This document shows, in pieces, positions 18,089 to 25,579 of a stretch of DNA of 64,000 nt. The DNA comes from Nocardioides thalensis (GTDB taxonomy: Bacteria; Actinomycetota; Actinomycetes; Propionibacteriales; Nocardioidaceae), in contig NZ_JACCFP010000001.1 of the NCBI RefSeq assembly GCF_013410655.1, positions 2,193,501-2,257,500 of the forward strand, written 5' to 3'. Positions within the stretch are counted from its first letter, which is position 1, and every line of letters begins with the position of its first letter. The translations under genes and the position numbers were made by a program. The notes beneath the pieces were generated by a model, which did not search any database, was not told the DNA's origin, and worked only from the letters and a program-made list of their open reading frames with translations.

Positions 18089-19150
18089 TCACGCCGACTC
18101 GTCCGAATGCGCAGCGTCCCGGATCTCTCCGACGAGCTCCTCGATGACGTCCTCCAGCGCGGCGATGCCGATCGTCGCGCCCTCCGGGTCGACCACCCGT
18201 GCCATGTGCGCGCCGCGGCGCTGGAGGATCTCGAGCGCGTCGTGGAGCAGGGTGTCCTCGCGGACGGCCGCGAGCGGGCGCACCCACCGGTCGGCGATCG
18301 GACGCTGCCGGCGCGCCTCGTCGGGCTCGAGCACGTCCTTGATGTGCAGGTAGCCGACGAACTCGACCGTGCCGTCGGCTCCGGTGTCGATGACGGGGAA
18401 CCGGCTGAACCCGGTCGCGGCGCACAGCGCCTCGACGTCGGCCCCGCTCGAGCCGCGCTCGACGGTGGCGAGCGTGTCGGGCCGCATGGTGACGCCGGCG
18501 ACGGTCTTCTCGGTGAAGCCGAGCGCGCCGGCGAGGCGGTCGTACTCGTGCTCGGCGAGCAGCCCCTCCCCGTGCGACTCCTCGACGAGGGCGGCGACCT
18601 CCTCGCGCGTGAACGTGCTGGCCACCTCGTCCTTCGGCTCGACCCGGATCAGCCGCAGCAGCCCGTTGGCCATCGCGTTGAGCACCACGATGACCGGCCG
18701 GAGCAGCGTCACGATGCCGAACATCGGCGGGCCCAGGATCAGCGCGGCCCGGTCGGGCCCGGCGATCGCGATGTTCTTCGGCACCATCTCGCCCAGCACG
18801 ACGTGCAGCGCGACGACCGCGGTCAGGGCCACGACGAACGCGACCGGGTGCAGCAGCCCGTCGGGCAGGCCGAGGGCGTGGAAGCCCGGCTCGAGCAGGT
18901 GCGCGATGGCCGGCTCGCTCACGGCGCCGAGCAGCAGCGAGCACACGGTGATGCCGAGCTGGGCGCCGGCCATCATCAGGGAGACGTGCTCCATCGCGCG
19001 CAGGGTGGTCCGCGCCATCCGCGACCCACCCTGCGCCAGCGGCTCGATCTGGCTGCGGCGTGCCGAGATCAGCGCGAACTCCGCGCCGACGAAGAAGGCG
19101 TTGAGCGCCAGCAGGAGGGCCGTCACGAGGAGGCCGGTGACGTCACCCAC
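18089..19150 (-). CDS. CNNM/DUF21-CBS membrane protein (hemolysin C-like family)
   Basis: 353 residues. An N-terminal DUF21 membrane domain (about 1-200) with A-F-F-V-G-A-E-F-A-L-I and G-E-M-V-P-K-N-I-A-I is followed by two CBS motifs (about 215-345) ending in L-E-D-V-I-E-E-L-V-G-E-I. Characterised relatives (CorC/CNNM) export Mg2+ and bind ATP through CBS. There is no evidence of haemolysis. It overlaps its paralogue by 8 nt; the two may form a heteromer. Confidence 0.92.
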   Translation of the reverse strand: MGDVTGLLVTALLLALNAFFVGAEFALISARRSQIEPLAQGGSRMARTTLRAMEHVSLMMAGAQLGITVCSLLLGAVSEPAIAHLLEPGFHALGLPDGLLHPVAFVVALTAVVALHVVLGEMVPKNIAIAGPDRAALILGPPMFGIVTLLRPVIVVLNAMANGLLRLIRVEPKDEVASTFTREEVAALVEESHGEGLLAEHEYDRLAGALGFTEKTVAGVTMRPDTLATVERGSSGADVEALCAATGFSRFPVIDTGADGTVEFVGYLHIKDVLEPDEARRQRPIADRWVRPLAAVREDTLLHDALEILQRRGAHMARVVDPEGATIGIAALEDVIEELVGEIRDAAHSDESA

Positions 19151-20501
19151 GGGCGTCCTCCTCGGGCGTGCGCGGCTCGCCGAGGCGCAGGGAGAGGCGA
19201 TCGACGCGCAGGCCGTCCATCCGCTCGACGGTGAGGACGGCGTCGCGGACCTCGGCGTCAGAGTCGGACGGGTCGGGCACCGGCACCACCGCGACGTCGC
19301 CGTCCTCGGGGATCCGGCCCAGGGCCTTCACCACCAGCCCGGCGACCGTGTCGTAGTCCTCGCCCTCGGGCAGCGCGATGCCCGTGAGGTCCTCGACCTC
19401 GTCGGGGCGCAGCAGCCCGGACAGCGCCCAGCTGCCGTCGCGGCGCAGGCGCCCCCTGCTGCCGAGGCGGTCGTGCTCGTCGGCGATGTCGCCGACGATC
19501 TCCTCGATGACGTCCTCGAGCGTCACGATGCCGGCGTGCCCGCCGTACTCGTCGAGCACGACCGCGAGCTGGAAGCCGTCCTTGCGCAGCAGCGCCAGCA
19601 GCGGGTCGAGCCGCAGCGTGTCGGGTACGACGATCGGGCGCGCCATCAGGTGCTTGACCCGGGTGGTGCCGCGCTCGTGCACCGGCAGCGCGACCGCGTT
19701 CTTGACGTGCACGGTGCCGACGACGTTGTCCTCGTCGTCGAGCACCGGGAACCGCGAGTGCCCGGTCTCCCGCGCGAGGGCGATGACGGCGCTCGCGCGG
19801 TCGCCCTCCTCGAGCGACCGGGTGCGCACCCGGGGCGTCATGATCTCCCCCGCCGTGCGGGTGCCGAACTCGACCGAGCGCTCCATCAGCTCCGCGGTGT
19901 CGGCGTCGAGCGTGCCCTCGTCGGCCGACCGCTGGATGAGCGAGGCGAGCTCGGTGGAGCTGCGCGCGGAGCGGAGCTCCTCCTGCGGCTCGACGCCGAG
20001 CCGGCGGACGATGGCGTTGGCGGTGCCGTTGAGCACCCCGATCGCGGGCTTCGCCAGGGCGGTGAACAGCCGCATCGGCCGTTGCGTCGCTCGCGCGGTG
20101 CGCATCGGCTGCGCGATGGCGATGTTCTTGGGCACCAGCTCGCCGATCAGCATGGTCGCGACCGTGCTGACCACGAGGCCGGTGGTCACGGCGATCGGCC
20201 CGACCGCGTCAGCGCCCACGCCGAGGGAGGCGAGCGGATCGCGCAGCAGGTCGGCGATCGCGGGCTCGGCGAGGAAGCCGATGCCGAGGTTGGTCACGGT
20301 GATGCCCACCTGGGCTCCGGACAGCTGGGTCGACAGGGTGCGCAGGGCCGACTGCACGCCGACGGCCGCCTGGTCGCCGGACTCAGCGGCCCTGTCGACC
20401 TGGCTGCGGTCGACCGTGACGAACGAGAACTCCGCGGCGACGAACAGCCCGCAGGCCACCACCAGAAGGATCGCGAGCCCCAGCAACAGCCAGGCGGTCA
20501 T
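19143..20501 (-). CDS. CNNM/DUF21-CBS-CorC_HlyC membrane protein
   Basis: 452 residues. DUF21 membrane domain (about 1-195, with L-F-V-A-A-E-F-S-F-V and G-E-L-V-P-K-N-I-A-I), paired CBS domains (about 215-335, ending V-T-L-E-D-V-I-E-E-I-V-G-D-I) and a C-terminal CorC_HlyC transporter-associated domain (about 355-440). Longer than the neighbouring paralogue, which lacks this last domain. ATG 20501 has an AAGGAG ribosome site and overlaps the ligase stop (TGATG). Confidence 0.93.
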   Translation of the reverse strand: MTAWLLLGLAILLVVACGLFVAAEFSFVTVDRSQVDRAAESGDQAAVGVQSALRTLSTQLSGAQVGITVTNLGIGFLAEPAIADLLRDPLASLGVGADAVGPIAVTTGLVVSTVATMLIGELVPKNIAIAQPMRTARATQRPMRLFTALAKPAIGVLNGTANAIVRRLGVEPQEELRSARSSTELASLIQRSADEGTLDADTAELMERSVEFGTRTAGEIMTPRVRTRSLEEGDRASAVIALARETGHSRFPVLDDEDNVVGTVHVKNAVALPVHERGTTRVKHLMARPIVVPDTLRLDPLLALLRKDGFQLAVVLDEYGGHAGIVTLEDVIEEIVGDIADEHDRLGSRGRLRRDGSWALSGLLRPDEVEDLTGIALPEGEDYDTVAGLVVKALGRIPEDGDVAVVPVPDPSDSDAEVRDAVLTVERMDGLRVDRLSLRLGEPRTPEEDARG

Positions 20502-22441
20502 CAAGCTCCTTCGCGGTGACGGCGCCCGACTTCCGCATACCAGTCGAGCAGCTCCGGTGCGTCCACGCTACCGGGATCCAGCGCGCCGGTGAGGTCCTGT
20601 CCCGCCAGCACCTTCTTGACCGGCACCTCGAGCTTCTTGCCGGTGCGGGTGTGCGGGACGCCCGGCGTCTCGAAGATGTCGTCGGGGACGTGGCGCGGCG
20701 ACGCGTGCTCGCGGATCGCCTGCTTGATCCGCTCGCGCAACGCGTCGTCGAGCGCCACGCCCTCGGCGGGCACGACGAAGAGCGGCATCCAGTACTCGCC
20801 GTCGGCCTCCTCCATGCCGATGACGAGCGCCTCCTTGACCTCGGGCAGCGCCTCGACCGGCTCGTAGATGTCGGCACTGCCCATCCGCACGCCCTTGCGG
20901 TTGAGGGTCGCGTCGGAGCGGCCGTGGATGGCGACCGAGCCGTGGTCGGTGATCGTCACCCAGTCGCCGTGCCGCCACACGCCCGGGAAGGTGTCGAAGT
21001 ACGCCGCGTGGTAGCGCGCCCCGTCGGGGTCGTCCCAGAACCCGACCGGCATCGACGGCATCGGGCGCGTGATCACGAGCTCGCCGACCTCGCCGCGCAC
21101 CGGGTTGCCCGCGGCGTCGTACGCGTCGACGGCCACGCCGAGGCAGGGCCGCGAGAGCTCGCCCGCCCACACCGGGGTCGTCGGCGCCGGGCCCACGAAC
21201 GCGCTGACGACGTCGGTGCCGCCGCTGATCGAGGCGATCTGCACCTCTGCCGGCAGGTCCGCGGCGAGCGCCCGGTGGCTGACCGCGGGGAACGTCGAAC
21301 CGGAGATGCCGACCCGGCGCAGGCGCGAGAGGTCGTGGTCGGCAGGACCGACCCCGGCCTTCTGGCACGCCGCGACGTACGCCGGGCTCATGCCGAGCGC
21401 GGTCACGTCGTGCTCGGCGGCCAGCGCCCACAGCTGGTCGGTGCGCGGGTGTGCCGGGCTGCCGTCGTACGCGACGATCGAGGCGCCGGTGAGCAGGCCG
21501 CCGACGACGAAGTTCCACATCATCCAGGAGGGCGTGGTGTACCAGAACAGGCGCTCGCCGGGGCCCAGGTCGAAGTGGAGGGCCGCCACCTTGGCCTGCT
21601 CGAGCAGCGCTCCCCCGTGGCCGTGCACGATGCCCTTCGGCTTGCCCGTGGTGCCCGAGGAGAACAGCACCCAGAGCGGGTGGTCGAACGGGAGGTCGGC
21701 GTAGGCCAGCGCGGCGGGCGCGCGCAGCGCCGCCTGCCAGTCGGCCGACCCGACCTCGAGCGTCTCGACGAGGCTGGGCAGCGCGGCCCGGAGCTCCGCG
21801 ACCACGTCCCCGCGGTCGCGCACCTTCCCACCGTGGACGTACGACGAGGCGTGCACGAGCACCTTCGGCTCCAGCTGGCCGAAGCGCGCCAGCGCGGCGG
21901 AGGCTGCGTAGTCCATCCCGCACACCGACCAGACGGCGCCGAGGCTGACCGTGGCGAGCAGGGCGACGACGGCGTCGGGAGTGTTGGGCAGGTAGCCCAC
22001 GACCCGGTCCCCCGGCCCGACGCCCAGGTCGCGCAGGTGCTGCGCGAGACCGCCGACCTCGGCCCGGAGCTCGCCCCAGGTGAGCGTGCGGCCGGCGGAC
22101 CGGTCCTCCAGGAGGCCCACGACCGCGACCTCGTCGGCGGGCCGGCCCTCGAGCACCGCGCGCGCGTAGTTGACGCGGGCCTCGGGGAACCACACGGCGC
22201 CGGGCATCCGCTCCTCGGCCAGAGCGGGCCCGGGCAGCGGGTGTCCGACGTAGTCGGCGAGCGCGCGCCAGAAGCCGTCGAGGTCGTCGACCGACCAGCG
22301 CCAGAGCGCGTCGTAGCCGTCGACGTCGGCGGCGGCGATGCCGTCGGGCGCGTCCGTGACGGACGCGGCGACGTGGCGCGCGAAGTCGACGATCCGGCTG
22401 CTGGCGGCCGAGGCCGTCGGGGTCCAGTCGGGCTCGGTCAC
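20501..22441 (-). CDS. Acetoacetate-CoA ligase
   Basis: 646 residues, the family's usual length. It activates acetoacetate (or a related 3-keto acid) to its CoA ester with ATP. The AMP-binding motif is L-F-S-S-G-T-T-G-K-P-K-G-I-V-H (about 265-280). The later motifs G-D-W-V-T-I, G-R-S-D-A-T-L-N-R-K-G-V-R and the C-terminal lysine region T-G-K-K-L-E-V-P-V-K-K are intact. N-terminal A-x-x-x-Y/F-x-x-L-W-x-W-S is typical of this branch. GTG start overlaps the upstream stop (GTGA). Confidence 0.93.
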   Translation of the reverse strand: MTEPDWTPTASAASSRIVDFARHVAASVTDAPDGIAAADVDGYDALWRWSVDDLDGFWRALADYVGHPLPGPALAEERMPGAVWFPEARVNYARAVLEGRPADEVAVVGLLEDRSAGRTLTWGELRAEVGGLAQHLRDLGVGPGDRVVGYLPNTPDAVVALLATVSLGAVWSVCGMDYAASAALARFGQLEPKVLVHASSYVHGGKVRDRGDVVAELRAALPSLVETLEVGSADWQAALRAPAALAYADLPFDHPLWVLFSSGTTGKPKGIVHGHGGALLEQAKVAALHFDLGPGERLFWYTTPSWMMWNFVVGGLLTGASIVAYDGSPAHPRTDQLWALAAEHDVTALGMSPAYVAACQKAGVGPADHDLSRLRRVGISGSTFPAVSHRALAADLPAEVQIASISGGTDVVSAFVGPAPTTPVWAGELSRPCLGVAVDAYDAAGNPVRGEVGELVITRPMPSMPVGFWDDPDGARYHAAYFDTFPGVWRHGDWVTITDHGSVAIHGRSDATLNRKGVRMGSADIYEPVEALPEVKEALVIGMEEADGEYWMPLFVVPAEGVALDDALRERIKQAIREHASPRHVPDDIFETPGVPHTRTGKKLEVPVKKVLAGQDLTGALDPGSVDAPELLDWYAEVGRRHREGA

Positions 22442-23097
22442 AGCGCGACTCCCACCTGGCGCACGTCGGCGCCGTCCTTCCTGCCCCACCCGATGCCGGG
22501 CTCGAGGCGCCGTACGACGCGGGCCGGCACGCCGGCCACGATCGCGTGGTCCTCGATGGTGCCGCGCACCACCGACCCGGCGGCCACGACGACGTTCCTG
22601 CCGATGGTCGTGCCGGGCAGGATGATCGCGCCGTGGCCGATCCAGCTGCCGGCGCCGATGCTGACGGGCTGGTGCTCCCCCAGCTGGCGGCCGATCGGCG
22701 TGGTCGGGTCGGTGTAGCCGTGGCTGGCGTCGGAGACGAAGACGTCCTTGCCGAACCAGACGTCGTCACCGATGACGATCGAGGTGTGTGCGGTGATGCA
22801 GGCACGCGCGCCGATGACGCAGCGGTCGCCGATCACCAGCCCTCGAGCGGGCAGCGGGTCCTGGCCGGGTCCGTAGCCCACCGAGAGTGCGCAGTGGCGG
22901 CCGATCAACGTGTCCTCGCCGATGTGCATGCCGGCGGTGCCGAAGAGCGCCTCCGTCGGGAACCCGATCGCGCTGCCGGCACCGAGGTGGCCGAACGTCT
23001 CGGCGAGCCGGGTGCCAGGGGCGATGTCGCCTACCTGCTGGGCCCACCCGTGGAGGGCATGGACGACGCGGTTGGCAAGGTTGCGGGCGAGGTGCAC
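22438..23097 (-). CDS. Left-handed beta-helix (hexapeptide) acyltransferase
   Basis: 219 residues. Hexapeptide repeats ([LIV]-G-x-x-x-x) run from about residue 55 to 200. A long insertion carries H-G-Y-T-D-P, the loop found in xenobiotic/maltose-type O-acetyltransferases. It probably acetylates a sugar or small molecule. The GTG start at 23097 lies inside the end of the preceding gene (67-nt overlap), without a strong ribosome site, so the start is the least certain part. Confidence 0.85.
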   Translation of the reverse strand: MHLARNLANRVVHALHGWAQQVGDIAPGTRLAETFGHLGAGSAIGFPTEALFGTAGMHIGEDTLIGRHCALSVGYGPGQDPLPARGLVIGDRCVIGARACITAHTSIVIGDDVWFGKDVFVSDASHGYTDPTTPIGRQLGEHQPVSIGAGSWIGHGAIILPGTTIGRNVVVAAGSVVRGTIEDHAIVAGVPARVVRRLEPGIGWGRKDGADVRQVGVAL

Positions 23098-24233
23098 GGA
23101 GTGAGGCTAACGCTCGGGGTCGGCTCGTCGTCGGCACCGTCGTCGGTCGCCTCGTCGTCGGCCTCGTCGCAGTCGGGGTCCTCGGTGGTCGGGTCCTCGG
23201 TGGTCGGGTCCGCGGTAGTCGGGTCCTCGGTGGGCTTGCCGGTCGGCTTGGCCGTCGCCTCGCTCGGGTACGACGTGACGTCGGTGTCGTCACCCGGGTC
23301 GTCGGGCGACGGGTCGGCGCTCCTGGTGTCGCTCGCGTCGGGCGTGCCGTCGGGGCCCGGGCTGTGCTCGGTGGCCGTCGTCGTGCTGGCCGACGGCACC
23401 GTCGGCGCCATGGCCAGGAGGGTGCCGGGCTCGCCGTCCGCGCCGAGCTGCTGCTCGTAGGCCGCGGCGAGGCGGGCGACCACGGCCGGGTAGCGGGGCG
23501 CCGTGTTGAACATCCGCAGCGCGTCGCGGTAGTCGGCGTCGCGCGTCAGGTCACGGTCGTTGCCGCACAGCACGACGCCCGCCGCGAGCGCGGCGTCGTC
23601 GAGGTCGTCGGCGTCGCGGTTGCCGTCGTTGTCGCCGTCGACCGCGACGACGGTCCAGGTCGCCGGGAGCAGCGCGAGCGGCCCGACGGGTACGTCGTGG
23701 GTCGCGTCGCCGTCGAGCGCGCCGCCGTCGGTGTCGGCCAGCGCATTGCCGCCGCCGTCGGCCAGCACGGCGGCCGCCACCGTGCTGCCGCCGTGGTCGG
23801 AGGCGATCCGGCCGATGGCGGCGAGCAGCGACCACTCGAGGTTGCACTCGGGCGCCGCCTGGGCCATCACGGACGCGGCTCGCTGGTAGGCGACGAGCGC
23901 GGCGTCCGGGATGTCGTCGGCGGCCTGCGCGTAGTCGGCGTAGGCCGCGAGCGTCGCCGCGGCCGGCTCGACCAGGTCGGGCGCCTCGGCGGGCAGCTCG
24001 GGCAGCTCGTCGGCCAGAGCGGCGGTCGTCGCCGGGGCGTCCGCGTCGGCCGCCGCCGGGGTCGGGTTGCCGGTCATGGCCGCCGACGCCGCCGCCACCA
24101 TCGCCCCGGTCGCCACGAGCACCGCGAGCGGCGCAGCGACCGCCGGCCGGCGTACCAGCGACGGCACCGAGCGCACGGTGCGCGCGATCCGCTGCCGACG
24201 TGGCATGCGGTGCTTCGACCGGTGCTTGGACAT
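23031..24233 (-). CDS. Secreted transglycosylase-like protein with altered catalytic site
   Basis: 400 residues. Basic N-terminus, one membrane/signal segment (about 30-52), then a helical region and a domain (about 110-250) shaped like MltB-type lytic transglycosylases: C-N-L-E-W-S-L-L-A-A-I-G-R-I, later G-P-L-A-L-L-P-A-T-W and D-G-D-N-D-G-N-R-D-A-D-D-L-D-D-A-A-L-A-A-G. In active members the helix ends in V-E-S-N-H-G; here it reads I-A-S-D-H-G, so the catalytic Glu is Ala. The last 110 residues are a Thr/Pro/Asp-rich tail. ATG 24233 has a GGAGAGG ribosome site. Confidence 0.75.
   Translation of the reverse strand: MSKHRSKHRMPRRQRIARTVRSVPSLVRRPAVAAPLAVLVATGAMVAAASAAMTGNPTPAAADADAPATTAALADELPELPAEAPDLVEPAAATLAAYADYAQAADDIPDAALVAYQRAASVMAQAAPECNLEWSLLAAIGRIASDHGGSTVAAAVLADGGGNALADTDGGALDGDATHDVPVGPLALLPATWTVVAVDGDNDGNRDADDLDDAALAAGVVLCGNDRDLTRDADYRDALRMFNTAPRYPAVVARLAAAYEQQLGADGEPGTLLAMAPTVPSASTTTATEHSPGPDGTPDASDTRSADPSPDDPGDDTDVTSYPSEATAKPTGKPTEDPTTADPTTEDPTTEDPDCDEADDEATDDGADDEPTPSVSLTPCTSPATLPTASSMPSTGGPSR
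23173..23234 (-). repeat. Tandem 15-nt repeat in the transglycosylase-like gene
   Basis: Four near-identical 15-nt units (GTCGGGTCCTCGGTG with small changes) encode repeated D-P-T-T-E in the low-complexity tail. Such in-frame repeats can change copy number by slippage. Confidence 0.7.
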
Positions 24234-24412
24234 GACCTCTCCGGAGCGACGAGGAGTCTCACCGGACAGCGGGCGCGGCCCGGCGCTAGGAACCAGTGTG
24301 CGCCTGCGGGGCAAGATGCGCAGCAGGTTTGGCAAGAGACCCTGATTCGGGCCGGCCGGCTCCGCTGGGGTAGTGTTCCGTTCGCTCCGGACGGCGACGC
24401 CGGATGGGGCTT

Positions 24413-24486
<74 letters not shown>

Positions 24487-24520
24487 CCGAAGAAATTGCG
24501 GTCCTCGAGGACGTAATCCG

Positions 24521-24548
24521 CCCGGTTCCCGCGTGAGCGGGAGCCGGG
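24521..24548 (+). terminator. Hairpin after tRNA-Pro, GUGA loop
   Basis: CCCGGTTCCCGC and GCGGGAGCCGGG form a 12-bp stem with one G-U pair and a GTGA (GNRA-type) tetraloop, 34 nt after the tRNA. There is no T-run. It ends 17 nt before the next ATG, so it may also act on the lipoprotein leader. A 12-nt palindrome GTCCTCGAGGAC (24501-24512) precedes it. Confidence 0.6.
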
Positions 24549-24565
24549 AACGGTAAGCACCTCCC

Positions 24566-25039
24566 ATGCGAAATCTGCGACACCTGCGCCGTGGCCTCGC
24601 GGCGGCCTTGGCCGTCCCGCTCCTGCTCGCCGGCTGCGGCGACGACGAGTCCTCCGGCGGCTCCGACGGGCCGGCTACCGAGACCTCCGACGCGCCGACC
24701 GGGGACGAGGCGGCGATCCAGGAGACGATGACCGCGTTCATCCTCGAGCCGCGGTGCGACCTGGCGACCCCCGACTACCTGGTGGTGCTGTCGCTCGACG
24801 ACGAGAAGACGCCGGCAGAGGCGTGCGAGCAGTGGGAGTCGTTCTTCGTCGAGCCCTCCTTCGACGCCGACGACATCGTCTACTCCAACCTCGAGATCAA
24901 CGGCGACACGGCAACCATCGAGGTCGGCTCGGAGCTCATCAACATCACGACCCTCTACCAGCTCACCAAGGTCGACGGCACCTGGCTGGTGAGCGGCGAC
25001 GACTTCAACTCCGAGATCCCCGGCGAGGAGACTCCCTAG
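24566..25039 (+). CDS. Small lipoprotein of unknown function
   Basis: 157 residues. Basic start, hydrophobic segment and lipobox L-L-A-G-C (Cys about residue 24), then a short Ser/Gly/Asp linker. The folded part (about 47-157) has helix-then-sheet character and the ending Q-L-T-K-V-D-G-T-W-L-V, as in NTF2-like/DUF4878-type lipoproteins; this resemblance is weak. Two cysteines (C-D-L and A-C-E) might form a disulfide. Convergent with the next gene, 12 nt apart. Confidence 0.8.
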   Translation: MRNLRHLRRGLAAALAVPLLLAGCGDDESSGGSDGPATETSDAPTGDEAAIQETMTAFILEPRCDLATPDYLVVLSLDDEKTPAEACEQWESFFVEPSFDADDIVYSNLEINGDTATIEVGSELINITTLYQLTKVDGTWLVSGDDFNSEIPGEETP

Positions 25040-25051
25040 GTCGAGCCGGGT

Positions 25052-25579
25052 CTACGAGGCCGGACCGCGGTCCTCGTAGCCGTAGACCCGCCAGCCGAAG
25101 TCGTCGCTGGGGAAGTCCACCAGCCGCAGTCCGAGCAGCCAGTCGGTGCGGGCGTCGACCGTGATCGTGACGTCGACGGACCGGTTGCCCGACGCCACGA
25201 GCTCGAGCGTGCCGGGCGTGCCGTCCGGTACCTTGCGCGGCTCGACCTCCTCGAGCCCCGCGTAGAGCTGGTCGGCCACCAGCGGCCGCAGCGCGCTGAG
25301 CCAGGCCGCCCGGCGCCCCGGGTCGAGGAAGACCGAGGCGAACTTCTCGGCGACCGGCTCCCACTGCGCTCGTACGGCGGTGGTCGCTCCGCGTCCGCCA
25401 TCGGCGAGCTTGGCGTAGGGGTCCCAAACGCCCTCCTCCCCCGCCGCGCTCACGGCTCCCGGGTCGCGATCGTCGTCCCGCAGCACCAGGAACGTCGCGA
25501 CGACCGCCGCCAGCAGCAGGATGACGACGGCGACGACCACGGATCCGCGGTTGATGCCGCGCTGCACCAGGCCGGTCAT
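25052..25579 (-). CDS. Membrane-anchored protein of unknown function
   Basis: 175 residues. One membrane helix (about 14-33) and an extracytoplasmic part rich in beta-strands, ending W-R-V-Y-G-Y-E-D. I do not recognise a family. Translation starts at ATG 25579, overlapping the stop of the EEP/lysozyme-like fusion (TGATG), so the two are made from one message and may act together at the cell surface. Upstream in-frame codons would run through the fusion gene and are rejected. Confidence 0.75.
   Translation of the reverse strand: MTGLVQRGINRGSVVVAVVILLLAAVVATFLVLRDDDRDPGAVSAAGEEGVWDPYAKLADGGRGATTAVRAQWEPVAEKFASVFLDPGRRAAWLSALRPLVADQLYAGLEEVEPRKVPDGTPGTLELVASGNRSVDVTITVDARTDWLLGLRLVDFPSDDFGWRVYGYEDRGPAS

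Noticed and set aside
18089..20501. Haemolysins
   Set aside because: The family name is historical; domains are DUF21 and CBS, pointing to ion transport.
23173..23234. CRISPR-like short repeats
   Set aside because: Units are adjacent without spacers, in frame, and encode a Thr/Pro/Asp-rich tail.
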